This document shows, in pieces, positions 1 through 8,749 of a stretch of 49,530 nucleotides of DNA (the first letter of the stretch is position 1; each line of letters opens with the position of its first letter). Under the pieces are notes generated by a model. The model was not told where the DNA came from, ran no database searches, and worked only from the letters and a program-made list of their open reading frames with translations. Source of the stretch: Aminivibrio sp. (GTDB lineage: Bacteria > Synergistota > Synergistia > Synergistales > Aminobacteriaceae); the NCBI RefSeq assembly GCF_016756745.1, contig NZ_JAESIH010000039.1:1-49530 (forward strand). Direction: 5' to 3'. The position numbers and the translations under genes are program-made.

Positions 1-153
1 TGTCGCCTATCCGGAGCGGCGGATTCAATCGCAACGTTAAATTACATCACCCAGAAGTTATCGTATACATCGGGGGTACCTTTGTTAAGACGGTTCAGGT
101 TAATTCCTTACGGGTCCCAAGGTATCCCCGGATTTTCTCGCATCCGGCGTCTG

Positions 154-921
154 TCATCCGATCTCTATGCATCTCATGGAAATACTGCCGTTCTGTATCT
201 CTTCGAATATTGTCCCGGCTCTTTGCCCCTCTGCCCTCATTCCCATGATATAGAGCAGCGGGAGGAAATGTTCGTCCGTCGGAATGGACATTCTGTAGTC
301 GGGCATTTTCTCCCTGTAATAAATGAGCTTCTCAATCTCATGGCTCTCTATCGCTTCCTTCAGCCAGAGGTCGGCTTTCATCGCCCATGGGAACGGCTTC
401 TGGTTTTGGTCAAAGCTGATGTTTCGTAAATTATGAACCATATTCCCGCTTCCCATGAACAATATCCCGTTCCGACCGAGTTTCGCCAGCCTCTTCCCCA
501 TTTCATAATGCTCTTCTTCAGTTTTGTTGACGTCGAGGCTCATCTCCAGCACGGGAACGTCTTTCTCCGGATACATATGCCTGATCACCGCCCATGCGGC
601 ATGGTCAATCCCGCGCTCCGGGTCTTCTGATACCCCCAGCCCTGCGTTTGCGATCATGGCTGCGATTTCAGGGGAACCGTCGGGCGCATATTCGAGCCTG
701 TACAGCTCGTCCGGAAAGCCCCAGAAATCATAAATCTGCTGGGGGTTTCCGCCGCTCGTAATGAACGTCCCCCTGGTCTGCCAGTGGGCTGAAATGACGA
801 CAACGGCCTCAGGCTTCGGGATTTTTTTCGCATAGGCGCTGAGGAATCGGGAATACCTGTTATCCGCAATCGCATTTTCCGGGGAACCATGTCCGATGAA
901 GACAGGATTCAGAATAGCCAT
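154..921 (-). CDS. Extradiol ring-cleavage dioxygenase family protein (YgiD/DODA-like)
   Basis: The product (about 255 residues) resembles the class III extradiol / 4,5-DOPA dioxygenase family, cytoplasmic non-heme metal enzymes that open aromatic rings. Seen: the N-terminal FIGHGSPENA segment carrying the usual metal-ligand His, VVISAHWQTRG with a second conserved His, a central DHAAWAVIRHMYP block and LFMGSGNMVHNLR; these are family hallmarks and length is typical. The start at 921 is chosen over an upstream in-frame GTG at 942 because AAAGGAGG lies 7 nt before this ATG. It stands alone; just upstream on the same strand is a decayed VOC gene. The true substrate cannot be read from sequence. 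Confidence 0.9.
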   Translation of the reverse strand: MAILNPVFIGHGSPENAIADNRYSRFLSAYAKKIPKPEAVVVISAHWQTRGTFITSGGNPQQIYDFWGFPDELYRLEYAPDGSPEIAAMIANAGLGVSEDPERGIDHAAWAVIRHMYPEKDVPVLEMSLDVNKTEEEHYEMGKRLAKLGRNGILFMGSGNMVHNLRNISFDQNQKPFPWAMKADLWLKEAIESHEIEKLIYYREKMPDYRMSIPTDEHFLPLLYIMGMRAEGQRAGTIFEEIQNGSISMRCIEIG

Positions 922-972
922 AACGGGCCTCCTTTCATTCAAAACAGCAATTCCTTTTTTTACGTCTGGTCA

Positions 973-1360
973 TCACTGGGGCGGATCCGGAAATGGGGGG
1001 TGTAAAATGGCCCCCGGGTCCTTGAAATATCCGCTGTAGAGCCCAGGAACACCTTTTCCGGCTGCTTCGCCACCGTTGCGCCGGACCGGACAGCCTGTGC
1101 CATGCCTTCGTCCACTTGCGCCTCGGACTGAACGTTGCGGGCCAGGGTGAAGGCTTCAAAACCGCTGCCCTCAGGTGAAACCTGGGCGTCTTCAGCCAAC
1201 GCCTCCCGAGGGTACAGGCTCGGCCACGCGCCGTGGATGATGAAAAGGCAACTTTCGGCGGCATTTCCATCCGGGAGAAGCCAAGTCCCTTCCCGTAGAA
1301 TTTTACCGCTCACTCGAGATCCCGAACACCGAGAGTGATCATGTTGATTCTTGGTTTCAT
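973..1360 (-). pseudogene. Decayed VOC/glyoxalase-family protein
   Basis: Starting from an ATG behind a good AGGAGG site, the frame reads MKPRINMITLGVRDLE and then hits TGA, after which it continues AVKFYGKGLGFSRM, the expected continuation of a VOC (glyoxalase/bleomycin-resistance) domain. Further frameshifts are needed to link LSLYPREALAEDAQVSPEG, FTLARNVQSEAQVDEGMAQA and GLYSGYFKDPG, all recognisable VOC segments in two different frames. A CGA-to-TGA change plus at least two indels make this a pseudogene rather than a selenoprotein. No intact VOC motif set can be translated. It lies immediately upstream of the dioxygenase-like gene on the same strand and may once have been co-transcribed with it. 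Confidence 0.75.
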
Positions 1361-1698
1361 GGCGTGATTCCCTCCTTTTGGCAGAGCTGAAACATGGTAC
1401 CGCCGTCACGGGCATTTTGGACCTTGCACGGAAGGCAAAAAAGGCGAGAGGTGAAAAAAGCTGCGGGCAGCCGCACTTCTTCTTTGCCCGATCCATCGTT
1501 TCAATGGTTTTCTGCCCTGACGGTAGGAGCGGTTTTCGAAAAAAAATTGATTACTGGCCGCCTGAAACGTATCATAGCCCCAGGAGTACCACCGAACGCT
1601 GTTTCACTCTCCCGAAACAGCCGGTCCGAACGGGGGGACGAAAACCGGTTTGTCTCCGTCAGTGGACCGATTAAAAAGAAGAGGTGAAAAGAGAAAAA
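1361..1698. other. Intergenic region upstream of corA
   Basis: About 340 bp without a supportable gene. It holds the 5' end of the decayed VOC gene's leader on the minus strand and a candidate corA promoter on the plus strand. No magnesium riboswitch fold was recognised by eye. Confidence 0.5.
1547..1575 (+). promoter_or_regulatory. Candidate sigma-70 promoter for corA
   Basis: TTGATT (1547-1552) and TATCAT (1570-1575) are separated by exactly 17 bp and lie about 120 bp before the corA start. Pattern match only. Confidence 0.45.
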
Positions 1699-2781
1699 AT
1701 GTCCTCGAAAAGAAGCGAACGAAGGAAACACGCCGGATATGGATCCAAGGCAGGCATGTCGCCCGGCACCATGATTTTCATAGGAGAACAACAGGTGGAG
1801 AATGCCCGCATCGACATCATCCGGTATGATGTATCGACGCTCAGTGAAATGGGCGATGTCTCTCCGGATCAATGCCGGGACTGCTCCGCAGCCCCCGGGG
1901 TGACGTGGATCAATGTCAACGGCATCCATAACGTCGCGCTGATAGAGTCGCTGGGGAAACACTTCGACATTCACCCGCTGACGCTGGAAGATATCGTCAA
2001 CACCTCCCAGCGGCCGAAAGTTGAAGAATTCCCGAACTATGTCTATGCCGTTCTGAAAATGATGGTCTACGATGAAGGAGCAGACAGGCTCGAAATTGAA
2101 CACGTCAGCCTGATTTTTGGAGAGAACTATGTCATTTCCTTTCAGGAGCACGAAGGAGACGTGTTTGACTCTGTGCGGGAGCGGATCAGGAACGCAAAGG
2201 GCAGAATCCGTTCGATGAAAGCGGATTTTCTGGCCTATGCTCTCATGGACGCTGCCGTGGATAATTATTTTCTGGCCCTGGAGCGTATCGGGGACCGGAT
2301 CGAGAACATGGACGACCGTATCCTGGCCCACCCAGAACCGGGGGATATTCAGGATGTGCACCATCTGAAACTGGAAATTCTGAGTTTCCGCAAGGCCGTA
2401 TGGCCGCTTCGCGAAGAGGTCGGCGCACTGGAAAAGAGTGAAACTGTCCTGATCCGGCCGGAAACCAGGGTCTTTCTGCGGGATCTGTACGACCACATCA
2501 TCCAGGTCATCGACATGGTGGAGACGTTTCGGGACATTCTGGGCGGCATTCACGACACCTATTTGTCCAGCGTCAGCAACCGCATGAACGAAATCATGAA
2601 AGTGCTCACCATCATTTCCACGATCTTCATCCCCATGACGTTCATCGCCGGAGTGTACGGCATGAACTTCGAACACATGCCCGAGCTGAAATGGCCCTTC
2701 GGCTACTACCTGGCCTGGGCTGTCATGCTCATGGTAGCCTTCAGCCTGCTTTTCTTTTTCAAACGAAGGAAATGGTTTTGA
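1699..2781 (+). CDS. corA: CorA-type magnesium/cobalt transporter
   Basis: About 360 residues, a normal CorA length. The large N-terminal cytoplasmic domain is followed by two C-terminal membrane helices; the first ends in the diagnostic YGMNFEHMPE (GMN) selectivity motif, and the protein finishes with a short basic tail after the second helix. This is a pentameric inner-membrane channel for Mg2+ (and Co2+/Ni2+) uptake. The ATG at 1699 is preferred; an in-frame GTG at 1684 lacks a well-placed ribosome site, although the AGAGGTG sequence itself sits rather far (about 12 nt) from the ATG. The gene is monocistronic, with a plausible promoter about 120 bp upstream. Confidence 0.95.
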   Translation: MSSKRSERRKHAGYGSKAGMSPGTMIFIGEQQVENARIDIIRYDVSTLSEMGDVSPDQCRDCSAAPGVTWINVNGIHNVALIESLGKHFDIHPLTLEDIVNTSQRPKVEEFPNYVYAVLKMMVYDEGADRLEIEHVSLIFGENYVISFQEHEGDVFDSVRERIRNAKGRIRSMKADFLAYALMDAAVDNYFLALERIGDRIENMDDRILAHPEPGDIQDVHHLKLEILSFRKAVWPLREEVGALEKSETVLIRPETRVFLRDLYDHIIQVIDMVETFRDILGGIHDTYLSSVSNRMNEIMKVLTIISTIFIPMTFIAGVYGMNFEHMPELKWPFGYYLAWAVMLMVAFSLLFFFKRRKWF

Positions 2782-2993
2782 AGGGCGGGGAAAATCCGCA
2801 ATAATCGCCGCCACGCACAGGGGCAGCATCAGGAAGGTGCCGCTTGTCCCGGAGTGCGGCAAAGAGCGTAAAGACGAGGTATCCGCACCGCCACCGGCGT
2901 CGGGCTTCAGAAACATTCAGGATGCGGGCCTTTTCGTCCTTCCCGGCGGTTTCCCTGCGTAAATATCCGGCAGAAATCAGTAAAATGAACGGT

Positions 2994-3037
2994 ACAAAAA
3001 ACGCCCCCCGCCTTTTTCGGCAAGAAAAGGCGGGGGG
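2994..3037 (-). terminator. Rho-independent terminator of the ABC operon
   Basis: A strong stem (CCCCCCGCCTTTT paired with AAAAGGCGGGGGG around a short loop, 3004-3036) is followed on the minus strand by a T-rich run (forward 2995-3000 all A). It sits about 30 bp past the end of the last permease gene. Confidence 0.85.
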
Positions 3038-3064
3038 AGCTGTTTCCCTATGGTGCAGAGTGGG

Positions 3065-4354
3065 CTATTCTACCACGATCCGGCTCTTCTTGTTGGCCTT
3101 CCAGACGTGGATGCCGAGGGCCACGCCGATGACGCCGTAGACCATGAAGGTCCTGAAGTATTCGCCCAGTAGGGCCTGGCCGAAGAGGGACTGGCCGATC
3201 TCCGGCGACATGATGAACATGGCGTTGAAGAGGATGGTCCCGAAGATGGCGTGGGTTATGCCGGCCTTCGAGGTGGAGGCGCCGCCCACGAGAAGGGCCG
3301 CCACGGAGAACATGCCGATCTGGGTGTGGGCGTTGTAGGTGTTCAGGGTGCCCATGTTCTGCAGGTAGATGATCTGCCCCCAGGAGGCGAGCACGGTGGA
3401 GATCATGGTGGCGATGATCCTCGTCCTGTCCACGTTGATCCCCGAAACTTCCGCCGTGTGCTGACTCTGCCCCACCGACCGGAAATCCTGGCCCAGCTTG
3501 GTCTTCATGATGAGCACCGTGAAAACGCAGAGGCCGATGATCAGAAGCCCAGTCACCACGGGAACCTTGCGGACCATCATGAGCTCGGATTTCGTCACCA
3601 TGGCGTGGATCGCCACCCCCGCAAGGGCGAGGCACAGGCCCCCGTTGACGATGAGAGACGACCGGCTGTTCAGGTACGAGCGGCCTTTCCGTATGTTGAG
3701 CCAGTAACGGACCACAATCAGCAGGAACAGTCCAATGGCCACCGCAAGGATCGCGTGGACGAAGGGGACCTGGTAGATGTTGTCCAGGGCGTATTTAAGG
3801 CCGCCCTGCTTGACCGGGACAAGGTCCACGGTCATCCGTATGCCGACTCCGTCAGGCTTGATCATGGGGTGGGTTGCGGGAACGGCAATGATCACGCCGA
3901 CGACGAAGAGAAAGAGGAACTGGTAGATGCCGTTGGCGAAGAATCCGACAATGAGGCTGGCGATCATCTCCTGCCCCCGGGTTTTGTTGTAGAGTCTCCC
4001 GGTGAAGTAACCGCAGAGAGCCGCAACCACCATGGCCGTGGCGAAGCAGAACAGAAGGCCCGATATGCCCCCCATTTCGAAGTATCGGGCTATGGCGATG
4101 GCCACCTGGCCGGACATGGCGCCGATGACGATGCCGAAGTTGAGGCCGAGGCCCGCAAGGACCGGGATGATAAGAGAGAGGACGAGGAAGGAGTTTCGGA
4201 AGACCCTGCTGGAAAGCTCTGAGAAAAAGTAGCCCACGGATACCCCACTGGAGACCATGAAGCCGAAAAGGGTAAAGGCCACGAAGATGATGGTCACCAG
4301 GTTTTCAAGAATCCAGGAGCCGGCGCCGTTCGAGTTCCTGTTGAGTCCGTCCAT
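3065..4354 (-). CDS. ABC transporter permease (RbsC-like / BPD_transp_2 type), second permease
   Basis: About 429 residues, very hydrophobic with about ten predicted membrane segments and a conserved GINVDRTRIIATMIS loop of the type that contacts the ATPase in this permease family. A similar loop (GLNIDRNRILANVVS) is present in the neighbouring permease, so the two probably form a heterodimeric channel. Its ATG overlaps the stop of the upstream permease by one base (TAATG), implying translational coupling. It is the last gene of the importer operon and is followed by a strong terminator. The substrate cannot be read from sequence. Confidence 0.9.
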   Translation of the reverse strand: MDGLNRNSNGAGSWILENLVTIIFVAFTLFGFMVSSGVSVGYFFSELSSRVFRNSFLVLSLIIPVLAGLGLNFGIVIGAMSGQVAIAIARYFEMGGISGLLFCFATAMVVAALCGYFTGRLYNKTRGQEMIASLIVGFFANGIYQFLFLFVVGVIIAVPATHPMIKPDGVGIRMTVDLVPVKQGGLKYALDNIYQVPFVHAILAVAIGLFLLIVVRYWLNIRKGRSYLNSRSSLIVNGGLCLALAGVAIHAMVTKSELMMVRKVPVVTGLLIIGLCVFTVLIMKTKLGQDFRSVGQSQHTAEVSGINVDRTRIIATMISTVLASWGQIIYLQNMGTLNTYNAHTQIGMFSVAALLVGGASTSKAGITHAIFGTILFNAMFIMSPEIGQSLFGQALLGEYFRTFMVYGVIGVALGIHVWKANKKSRIVVE

Positions 4355-5430
4355 TACTGCACACCTCTTTTTACCTGGGTCAGGGCATAAAGTATGATTC
4401 CGTTCTGGATGATCATCCGCATGATTTCCGACAGGTCAGTGCCGACGAAGATTTCGTTGGCCACCGGAAGGGCCGTGGTGAGGAGTCCCTGAAAGAGGAC
4501 GACGCCGATGACAACGTGAGAAACCTTCGCCCGGGAGGCCGTGGCTCCTCCGATGAGGATTGCCGCCACGGCGGGGAAGGCCATCATCAGGGGCGCCGTG
4601 TAGAGCTGGGCGTACCCGTAGCTCTGGGAGTAGACGATGATGCCTATGGCACCGAGAATGGTGGAAACCACGTTTGCCAGGATCCGGTTCCGGTCGATGT
4701 TCAGGCCCGCAGCCTGGGCGAATTTCGGGTTGATTCCCCCGGCGGAAATGGCGATTCCGAGCTTCGACCTGAAGAAGAGCCGGACGAGGAAGGCGAAGAA
4801 GGCGAAGGTGAGAAGAAGTCCCGTGGGAACGATCACGTCACCGACGGTGAACAGGAGAAATTTGTTGAGGATCTGGGCTCCGCCAACAGCGTCGAGCTGG
4901 ATGGTCTCCCGAAGACCCCTGCCGATGAACCAGCCCATTTTCGGGTTGCGGAAAGGGATCATGAGCCACGCCAGGCACATCAGGGCCACGATGGAGAAGC
5001 CGGTATAGGTGGCGATGGTCATCTCCGAGCCCTTGACGGCGTTCATCAGCTTGCCGTAGCCGTAGCCCACCGCGGCCGCCAGGGGAATCGCGAGGGCGAA
5101 GGATGTCAGGAGCCACGCCATCCCCGTCATGTCCATTTCAATGGACGTGACGAGCCCCAGGAGCCCGCAGACGATCCCGATGGGAAGGGCGAAGTTCGGT
5201 CCCGTGCCCGACTGGATGGCCGGCACCATGGCGAGGACGAGGATGCCGTTCATCCCGGCCCGCTTGATGGTGTCGCTGACGAGGGTGGACATGGAGATCC
5301 CCACGAAATGGCCGGCAACCAGAGTGAGTACCCAGAAGACGGCGATGATCACCGTTGGGAGGCCGATATCCCCAAACAGGCTCCCGGAAGTCCGCAGATG
5401 GTTGTTGCCGTTCCCGTTCATCTCAGCCAT
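4354..5430 (-). CDS. ABC transporter permease (RbsC-like / BPD_transp_2 type), first permease
   Basis: About 358 residues of mostly membrane helix, with the GLNIDRNRILANVVS coupling loop and a following glycine-rich GGATASRAKVSHVVIG segment typical of branched-chain/ribose-type permeases. The start at 5430 is chosen over the in-frame GTG at 5439 because AAAGGAG is 8 nt upstream of this ATG. It overlaps the end of the ATPase gene by 8 bp and the start of the second permease by one base, so the three genes form a tightly coupled operon. Confidence 0.9.
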   Translation of the reverse strand: MAEMNGNGNNHLRTSGSLFGDIGLPTVIIAVFWVLTLVAGHFVGISMSTLVSDTIKRAGMNGILVLAMVPAIQSGTGPNFALPIGIVCGLLGLVTSIEMDMTGMAWLLTSFALAIPLAAAVGYGYGKLMNAVKGSEMTIATYTGFSIVALMCLAWLMIPFRNPKMGWFIGRGLRETIQLDAVGGAQILNKFLLFTVGDVIVPTGLLLTFAFFAFLVRLFFRSKLGIAISAGGINPKFAQAAGLNIDRNRILANVVSTILGAIGIIVYSQSYGYAQLYTAPLMMAFPAVAAILIGGATASRAKVSHVVIGVVLFQGLLTTALPVANEIFVGTDLSEIMRMIIQNGIILYALTQVKRGVQ

Positions 5431-7039
5431 GATGGGCACTCCTTTCGGGTGTTTCTTCCGCTTTCAGGCCCCTGCTGCCGGACATCATCAGGCCGAAGTC
5501 CGCATCGGAAGCATCCGGAGGCAGCACGCCTTCCACTTTGCCCTCGCAGACGATGACGATCCTGTCGCAGATGCTCCGCAGCTCCGCCAGTTCGGACGAG
5601 GTCATGACGATGGTCATTCCCTTCTCCTCGTTGAGTTTAAGAAGCAGGTCGAGGATCAGCTTCTTTGCTCCTATGTCGATACCCCGCGTGGGCTCCGAGA
5701 CGAAAAGAAACACGGGATCCTGGGTGAGAGCCCGGGCAACGCAGACTTTCTGCTGGTTGCCGCCGCTCAGGCTGCCCGCGTGCTGCAGGGGGGATTCGCA
5801 GCGGATGTCGAGGTCTTTGATCATATTCAGGGCATGTTTTCGAATCCCGGCGTCGTCCTGGAAGCGGAAGGGGCCCGCCTTCTTGAGGAACCGGTTCCCC
5901 ACCTGCATTGCGGTGAAGGCGATGTTCAGTTCAATTGACTCGTTCAGCAGGAGGCCGACGCCCTTTCTGTCCTCGCTGACGAAACCGATGCCCGAGGCGA
6001 TGGCGGCATGGGGATCGCCCAAGGTCATGGGCTTGCCGTTGAAAACCACCTCACCCCTGGCCGGATAGGTTCCCATGATGCCGTTGGCTATGCCGAGCTT
6101 TCCCTGCCCGGCAAGACCTCCGATACCGACGATTTCTCCCTTCCGGATATCGAGGTCGATGCCCCGGACCATCTCTCCCGGCATGCCCACATGCAGGTTC
6201 CGTATACGGAGGATAACCTCGTCGGAAACCTTCCGCCCCTTGGACTGAACCCGGTCGATGGCCACCTTGCGCCCGATCATCAGGGCGGCGATCTCCACGG
6301 CGCTCGTGTCTTCGATATTCTTGGTGGCGACGAGTTCTCCGTCCCGGAGGATGGTGACCCTGTCGGCAACATTGATGATTTCGTCGAGCCTGTGACTGAT
6401 AAAGACAATGCCGATGCCTTTCGCGGCCAGGCGTTTGACGGCCGCGAGAAGATTCCGGGCCTCCGTCTCGGTGAGCACCGCGGTGGGCTCGTCGAAGACG
6501 AGGATCTTGATGCCCTTTTTGTCGATCTCCCGGGCTATTTCCACGAACTGCATGTGCCCTACGGGGAGCCCCGCCACCAGGATGTATTCGTCAATTCCCA
6601 TGTCGAGGCTGTCCAGGGCCTTGCGGGCGTCGGCGTTCATGGACGCCATATCGAGGGTTTCAAGCCGTTTCCCGAAGATCCGGGAGACGGGGTTCGGGGT
6701 GGTGATTTCCCTGTTGATCTTGATGTTTTCAGTGATCGAGTAGCCCGGGATGAGCATGAACTCCTGGTGGACCATGCCTATCCCGGCGTACATGGCCTGG
6801 TGGGGCGACTTGAAGCTGATTTTCTCTCCGTCTATCAGGACATCGCCCTCATAGCCGCCGGTGCTCGTGATGACGGGCATGCCGAAGAGGATGTTCATCA
6901 GGGTGGACTTTCCGGCGCCGTTCTCTCCGATGAGGGCGTGAATTTCCCCTTTTTTTACGTCGAAACTGATGTTCGTCAGAACGCTGTTTCCGTAGTAGCT
7001 CTTGGATATGTTCCTGAACTGGAGAAGGCTGTCGCTCAA
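5423..7039 (-). CDS. ABC transporter ATPase with two nucleotide-binding domains
   Basis: A 538-residue tandem ATPase of the sugar/nucleoside importer class. Domain 1 has Walker A GENGAGKS near residue 38 and Walker B ILVFDEPTAVLT; its signature is degenerate (LPVGHMQFVEIA instead of an LSxGxxQ motif). Domain 2 has a degenerate Walker A (GLAGQGKLG) but a canonical LSGGNQQKV signature and a Walker B region FLFVSEPTRGID. Such asymmetry, with one composite site impaired, is known in this family. It powers the two permeases encoded directly downstream and overlaps the first of them. A 205-bp gap holding a stem-loop separates it from the binding-protein gene. Confidence 0.93.
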   Translation of the reverse strand: MSDSLLQFRNISKSYYGNSVLTNISFDVKKGEIHALIGENGAGKSTLMNILFGMPVITSTGGYEGDVLIDGEKISFKSPHQAMYAGIGMVHQEFMLIPGYSITENIKINREITTPNPVSRIFGKRLETLDMASMNADARKALDSLDMGIDEYILVAGLPVGHMQFVEIAREIDKKGIKILVFDEPTAVLTETEARNLLAAVKRLAAKGIGIVFISHRLDEIINVADRVTILRDGELVATKNIEDTSAVEIAALMIGRKVAIDRVQSKGRKVSDEVILRIRNLHVGMPGEMVRGIDLDIRKGEIVGIGGLAGQGKLGIANGIMGTYPARGEVVFNGKPMTLGDPHAAIASGIGFVSEDRKGVGLLLNESIELNIAFTAMQVGNRFLKKAGPFRFQDDAGIRKHALNMIKDLDIRCESPLQHAGSLSGGNQQKVCVARALTQDPVFLFVSEPTRGIDIGAKKLILDLLLKLNEEKGMTIVMTSSELAELRSICDRIVIVCEGKVEGVLPPDASDADFGLMMSGSRGLKAEETPERSAHHG

Positions 7040-7113
7040 CGCATTACCCCCTGTACATCAAAAATCGGGATGAAGGCTGCAAAAATAAGCGGGGGCGAAC
7101 GGATTCAACCCCG

Positions 7114-7157
7114 GCAGGGGTTTCCCGGCACTGAAGCTGTTCGCCGAAAACCCCTGC
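7114..7157 (-). promoter_or_regulatory. Intercistronic stem-loop between binding protein and ATPase genes
   Basis: GCAGGGGTTT (7114-7123) is complementary to AAACCCCTGC (7148-7157), giving a 10-bp stem with a 24-nt loop and no T-run. In ABC operons such hairpins often protect the abundant binding-protein mRNA from 3' decay; that role is inferred. Confidence 0.5.
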
Positions 7158-7243
7158 TTCGCTGAAGGATCCATTCGTCCCCGGACACCGCTCGTGATGC
7201 CGTTTTTTGTTCAAAAAATCAACCTCGTACAGCCTCTTTTGCC

Positions 7244-8359
7244 CTAGTAGGTCAGGAAGTCCATCAGGACGAACAGGTAGTTGTCGTACTTCTTGCCCGC
7301 TTCGTCAACGTAGGGGGTCGCGGAAACTGTGACCTTGGCGTAATCGGCCATGCACTGCTCCAGGACCTTTATGTCGATCTTGTCGAAGGGAACCTCGCCT
7401 GCCATGACCTTGAAGGCATACTCCGTGGAGGCCACGGTGGACATCATAGCGACGGGCACCGGCCACGTGGAAAGCCTGCCTGACATGCCCTTTTCCTTCA
7501 GGATCCGCCGGGTCTCATCGATAACGTGCTGGAGGTCACCGGGCTTGGAGCTGTCGGACTCGATGCCGAGAGCCGTGGGGAACCCGTGGTAGGGCGACGG
7601 GCAGCAGGGCTGGGGATAGATGGCGCCTGTATCGACGACGGCCTTGATAAGGGGGATCTGCATGGCGCAGTTCGTGGAGAAGAACGCCGTATCCTTGCCG
7701 TATTTCGCCACCATCTTCGGCACGTCCTCGAGGATGAACTGCTGGGCGCCGGGAAGGCCGGAGTCGCCGGTGGGGTCCGGAGCCGTGGCGTCAACGAACT
7801 CGAGGCCGATCTCGGCACACTTCTTCTTCATGAGCTCCCTGCGGGAGGAAAGAAGCACCTGGGACATGTGGCGGGGGAATGAATAGTGAACAAAGACCTT
7901 CGCACCGAGCTTCTTCGCCTGGACCGGAATGGCGTTGCCCATGGCCAGTTCGTCGGGCTGCAGGATGAGCTGGGCTCTGGACGCCACATCGGGAGGATTC
8001 TCCTGGGGAGTGCTGTAGACGATAAAGACATCGTCCCGCGTCTCGAGCAGCTTGTCCACCGCCGCGTTCGTTCCGGGTACGGCCTGGTTGATGACCAGTG
8101 CCTTCACATCCTGGTCGTAGGCGAGCTTGGCGACGACGCTGACCATCTGCTCCTGCTCCGCCATGAAATTGTCGGGCCACGTCACGTGGACGATCCTGTC
8201 GCCGTACTTTGCGACCATCTCCTGGGCGGAGCGGTACTCTTCCTCGTTCTGCGATACGGTGTTGGTCACGATCGCGACCTTCCCGGGACCGGCAAGGACC
8301 GGTGCGGCAAGACTGAAGACCATGGCGGCAACCAGCAGAACACCAAAAACCTTCTTCAT
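7244..8359 (-). CDS. DUF3798 periplasmic substrate-binding protein
   Basis: A 371-residue exported protein: residues 1-23 form a Sec signal peptide ending VLAG, with no lipobox. The mature part has the periplasmic-binding-protein I-like pattern (VAIVTNTV start, ALVINQAVPGTNAA, DVFIVYSTPQENPPD) and matches what I recall of the DUF3798 family, found in Synergistota and Fusobacteria-type fermenters. As first gene of the operon it should deliver substrate to the two permeases. The start has GGGGAGG upstream. Ligand is unknown; a nucleoside- or sugar-like small molecule is possible given the permease type, but the divergent Xaa-Pro-type peptidase leaves peptides open as well. Confidence 0.88.
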   Translation of the reverse strand: MKKVFGVLLVAAMVFSLAAPVLAGPGKVAIVTNTVSQNEEEYRSAQEMVAKYGDRIVHVTWPDNFMAEQEQMVSVVAKLAYDQDVKALVINQAVPGTNAAVDKLLETRDDVFIVYSTPQENPPDVASRAQLILQPDELAMGNAIPVQAKKLGAKVFVHYSFPRHMSQVLLSSRRELMKKKCAEIGLEFVDATAPDPTGDSGLPGAQQFILEDVPKMVAKYGKDTAFFSTNCAMQIPLIKAVVDTGAIYPQPCCPSPYHGFPTALGIESDSSKPGDLQHVIDETRRILKEKGMSGRLSTWPVPVAMMSTVASTEYAFKVMAGEVPFDKIDIKVLEQCMADYAKVTVSATPYVDEAGKKYDNYLFVLMDFLTY

Positions 8360-8749
8360 TTAATTCCCTCCCCTTCGATTAAAAAAATTGACCTGCGGCT
8401 CCGGCGGAAAAAATGGTGCCGGTGCAATAATATTCCTGACAGATTTTTAAGTCAATCCTAATGGAACCGCACCAAAAATATACCACAGTTTATATGTGTG
8501 TCGAAATATGAAAGGTTTGGGCATAATTTATGGTATGCAATATAGGCCGATCTATAATTTGGCATATGTCTGCCGCGCTCTTTTCCTCCTCGGGCATGGG
8601 CTCTCTGTGGATTATGAACAAAAGAAGTATTATGATGGGGGCGGAAAAAAATACATCCCGCATGAAACAGCAGCCGTTCCCCGGACAGTTCCTGCCGCGG
8701 GAAAGGATTGGTGTGCGCCGCAAAAAAACACCACTACGGGGGGAAATAA
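8360..8749. other. Divergent intergenic region between binding protein and M24 peptidase
   Basis: About 390 bp, AT-richer than its surroundings. It contains a strong minus-strand promoter (8427-8455) for the ABC operon. On the plus strand a TATAAT occurs near 8551, but no convincing -35 accompanies it. No gene is supported. Confidence 0.5.
8427..8455 (-). promoter_or_regulatory. Sigma-70 promoter for the ABC operon
   Basis: On the minus strand TTGACT (8455-8450), a 17-bp spacer and TATTAT (8432-8427) form a near-consensus promoter about 70 bp before the binding-protein start. Confidence 0.7.

Noticed and set aside
1-153. Start of the window before the dioxygenase-like gene
   Set aside because: No coding frame, clear terminator or RNA gene could be supported in this stretch.
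1316-1345. In-frame TGA in the VOC-like gene as a third selenocysteine
   Set aside because: The position matches an Arg or Ser in VOC proteins, not a redox Cys, no suitable hairpin was seen, and further frameshifts are present, so decay is the simpler reading.
3251-5556. Long plus-strand open frames opposite the permease genes
   Set aside because: They are antisense shadows of GC-rich permease genes, rich in Gly/Glu/Arg/His and without ribosome sites.
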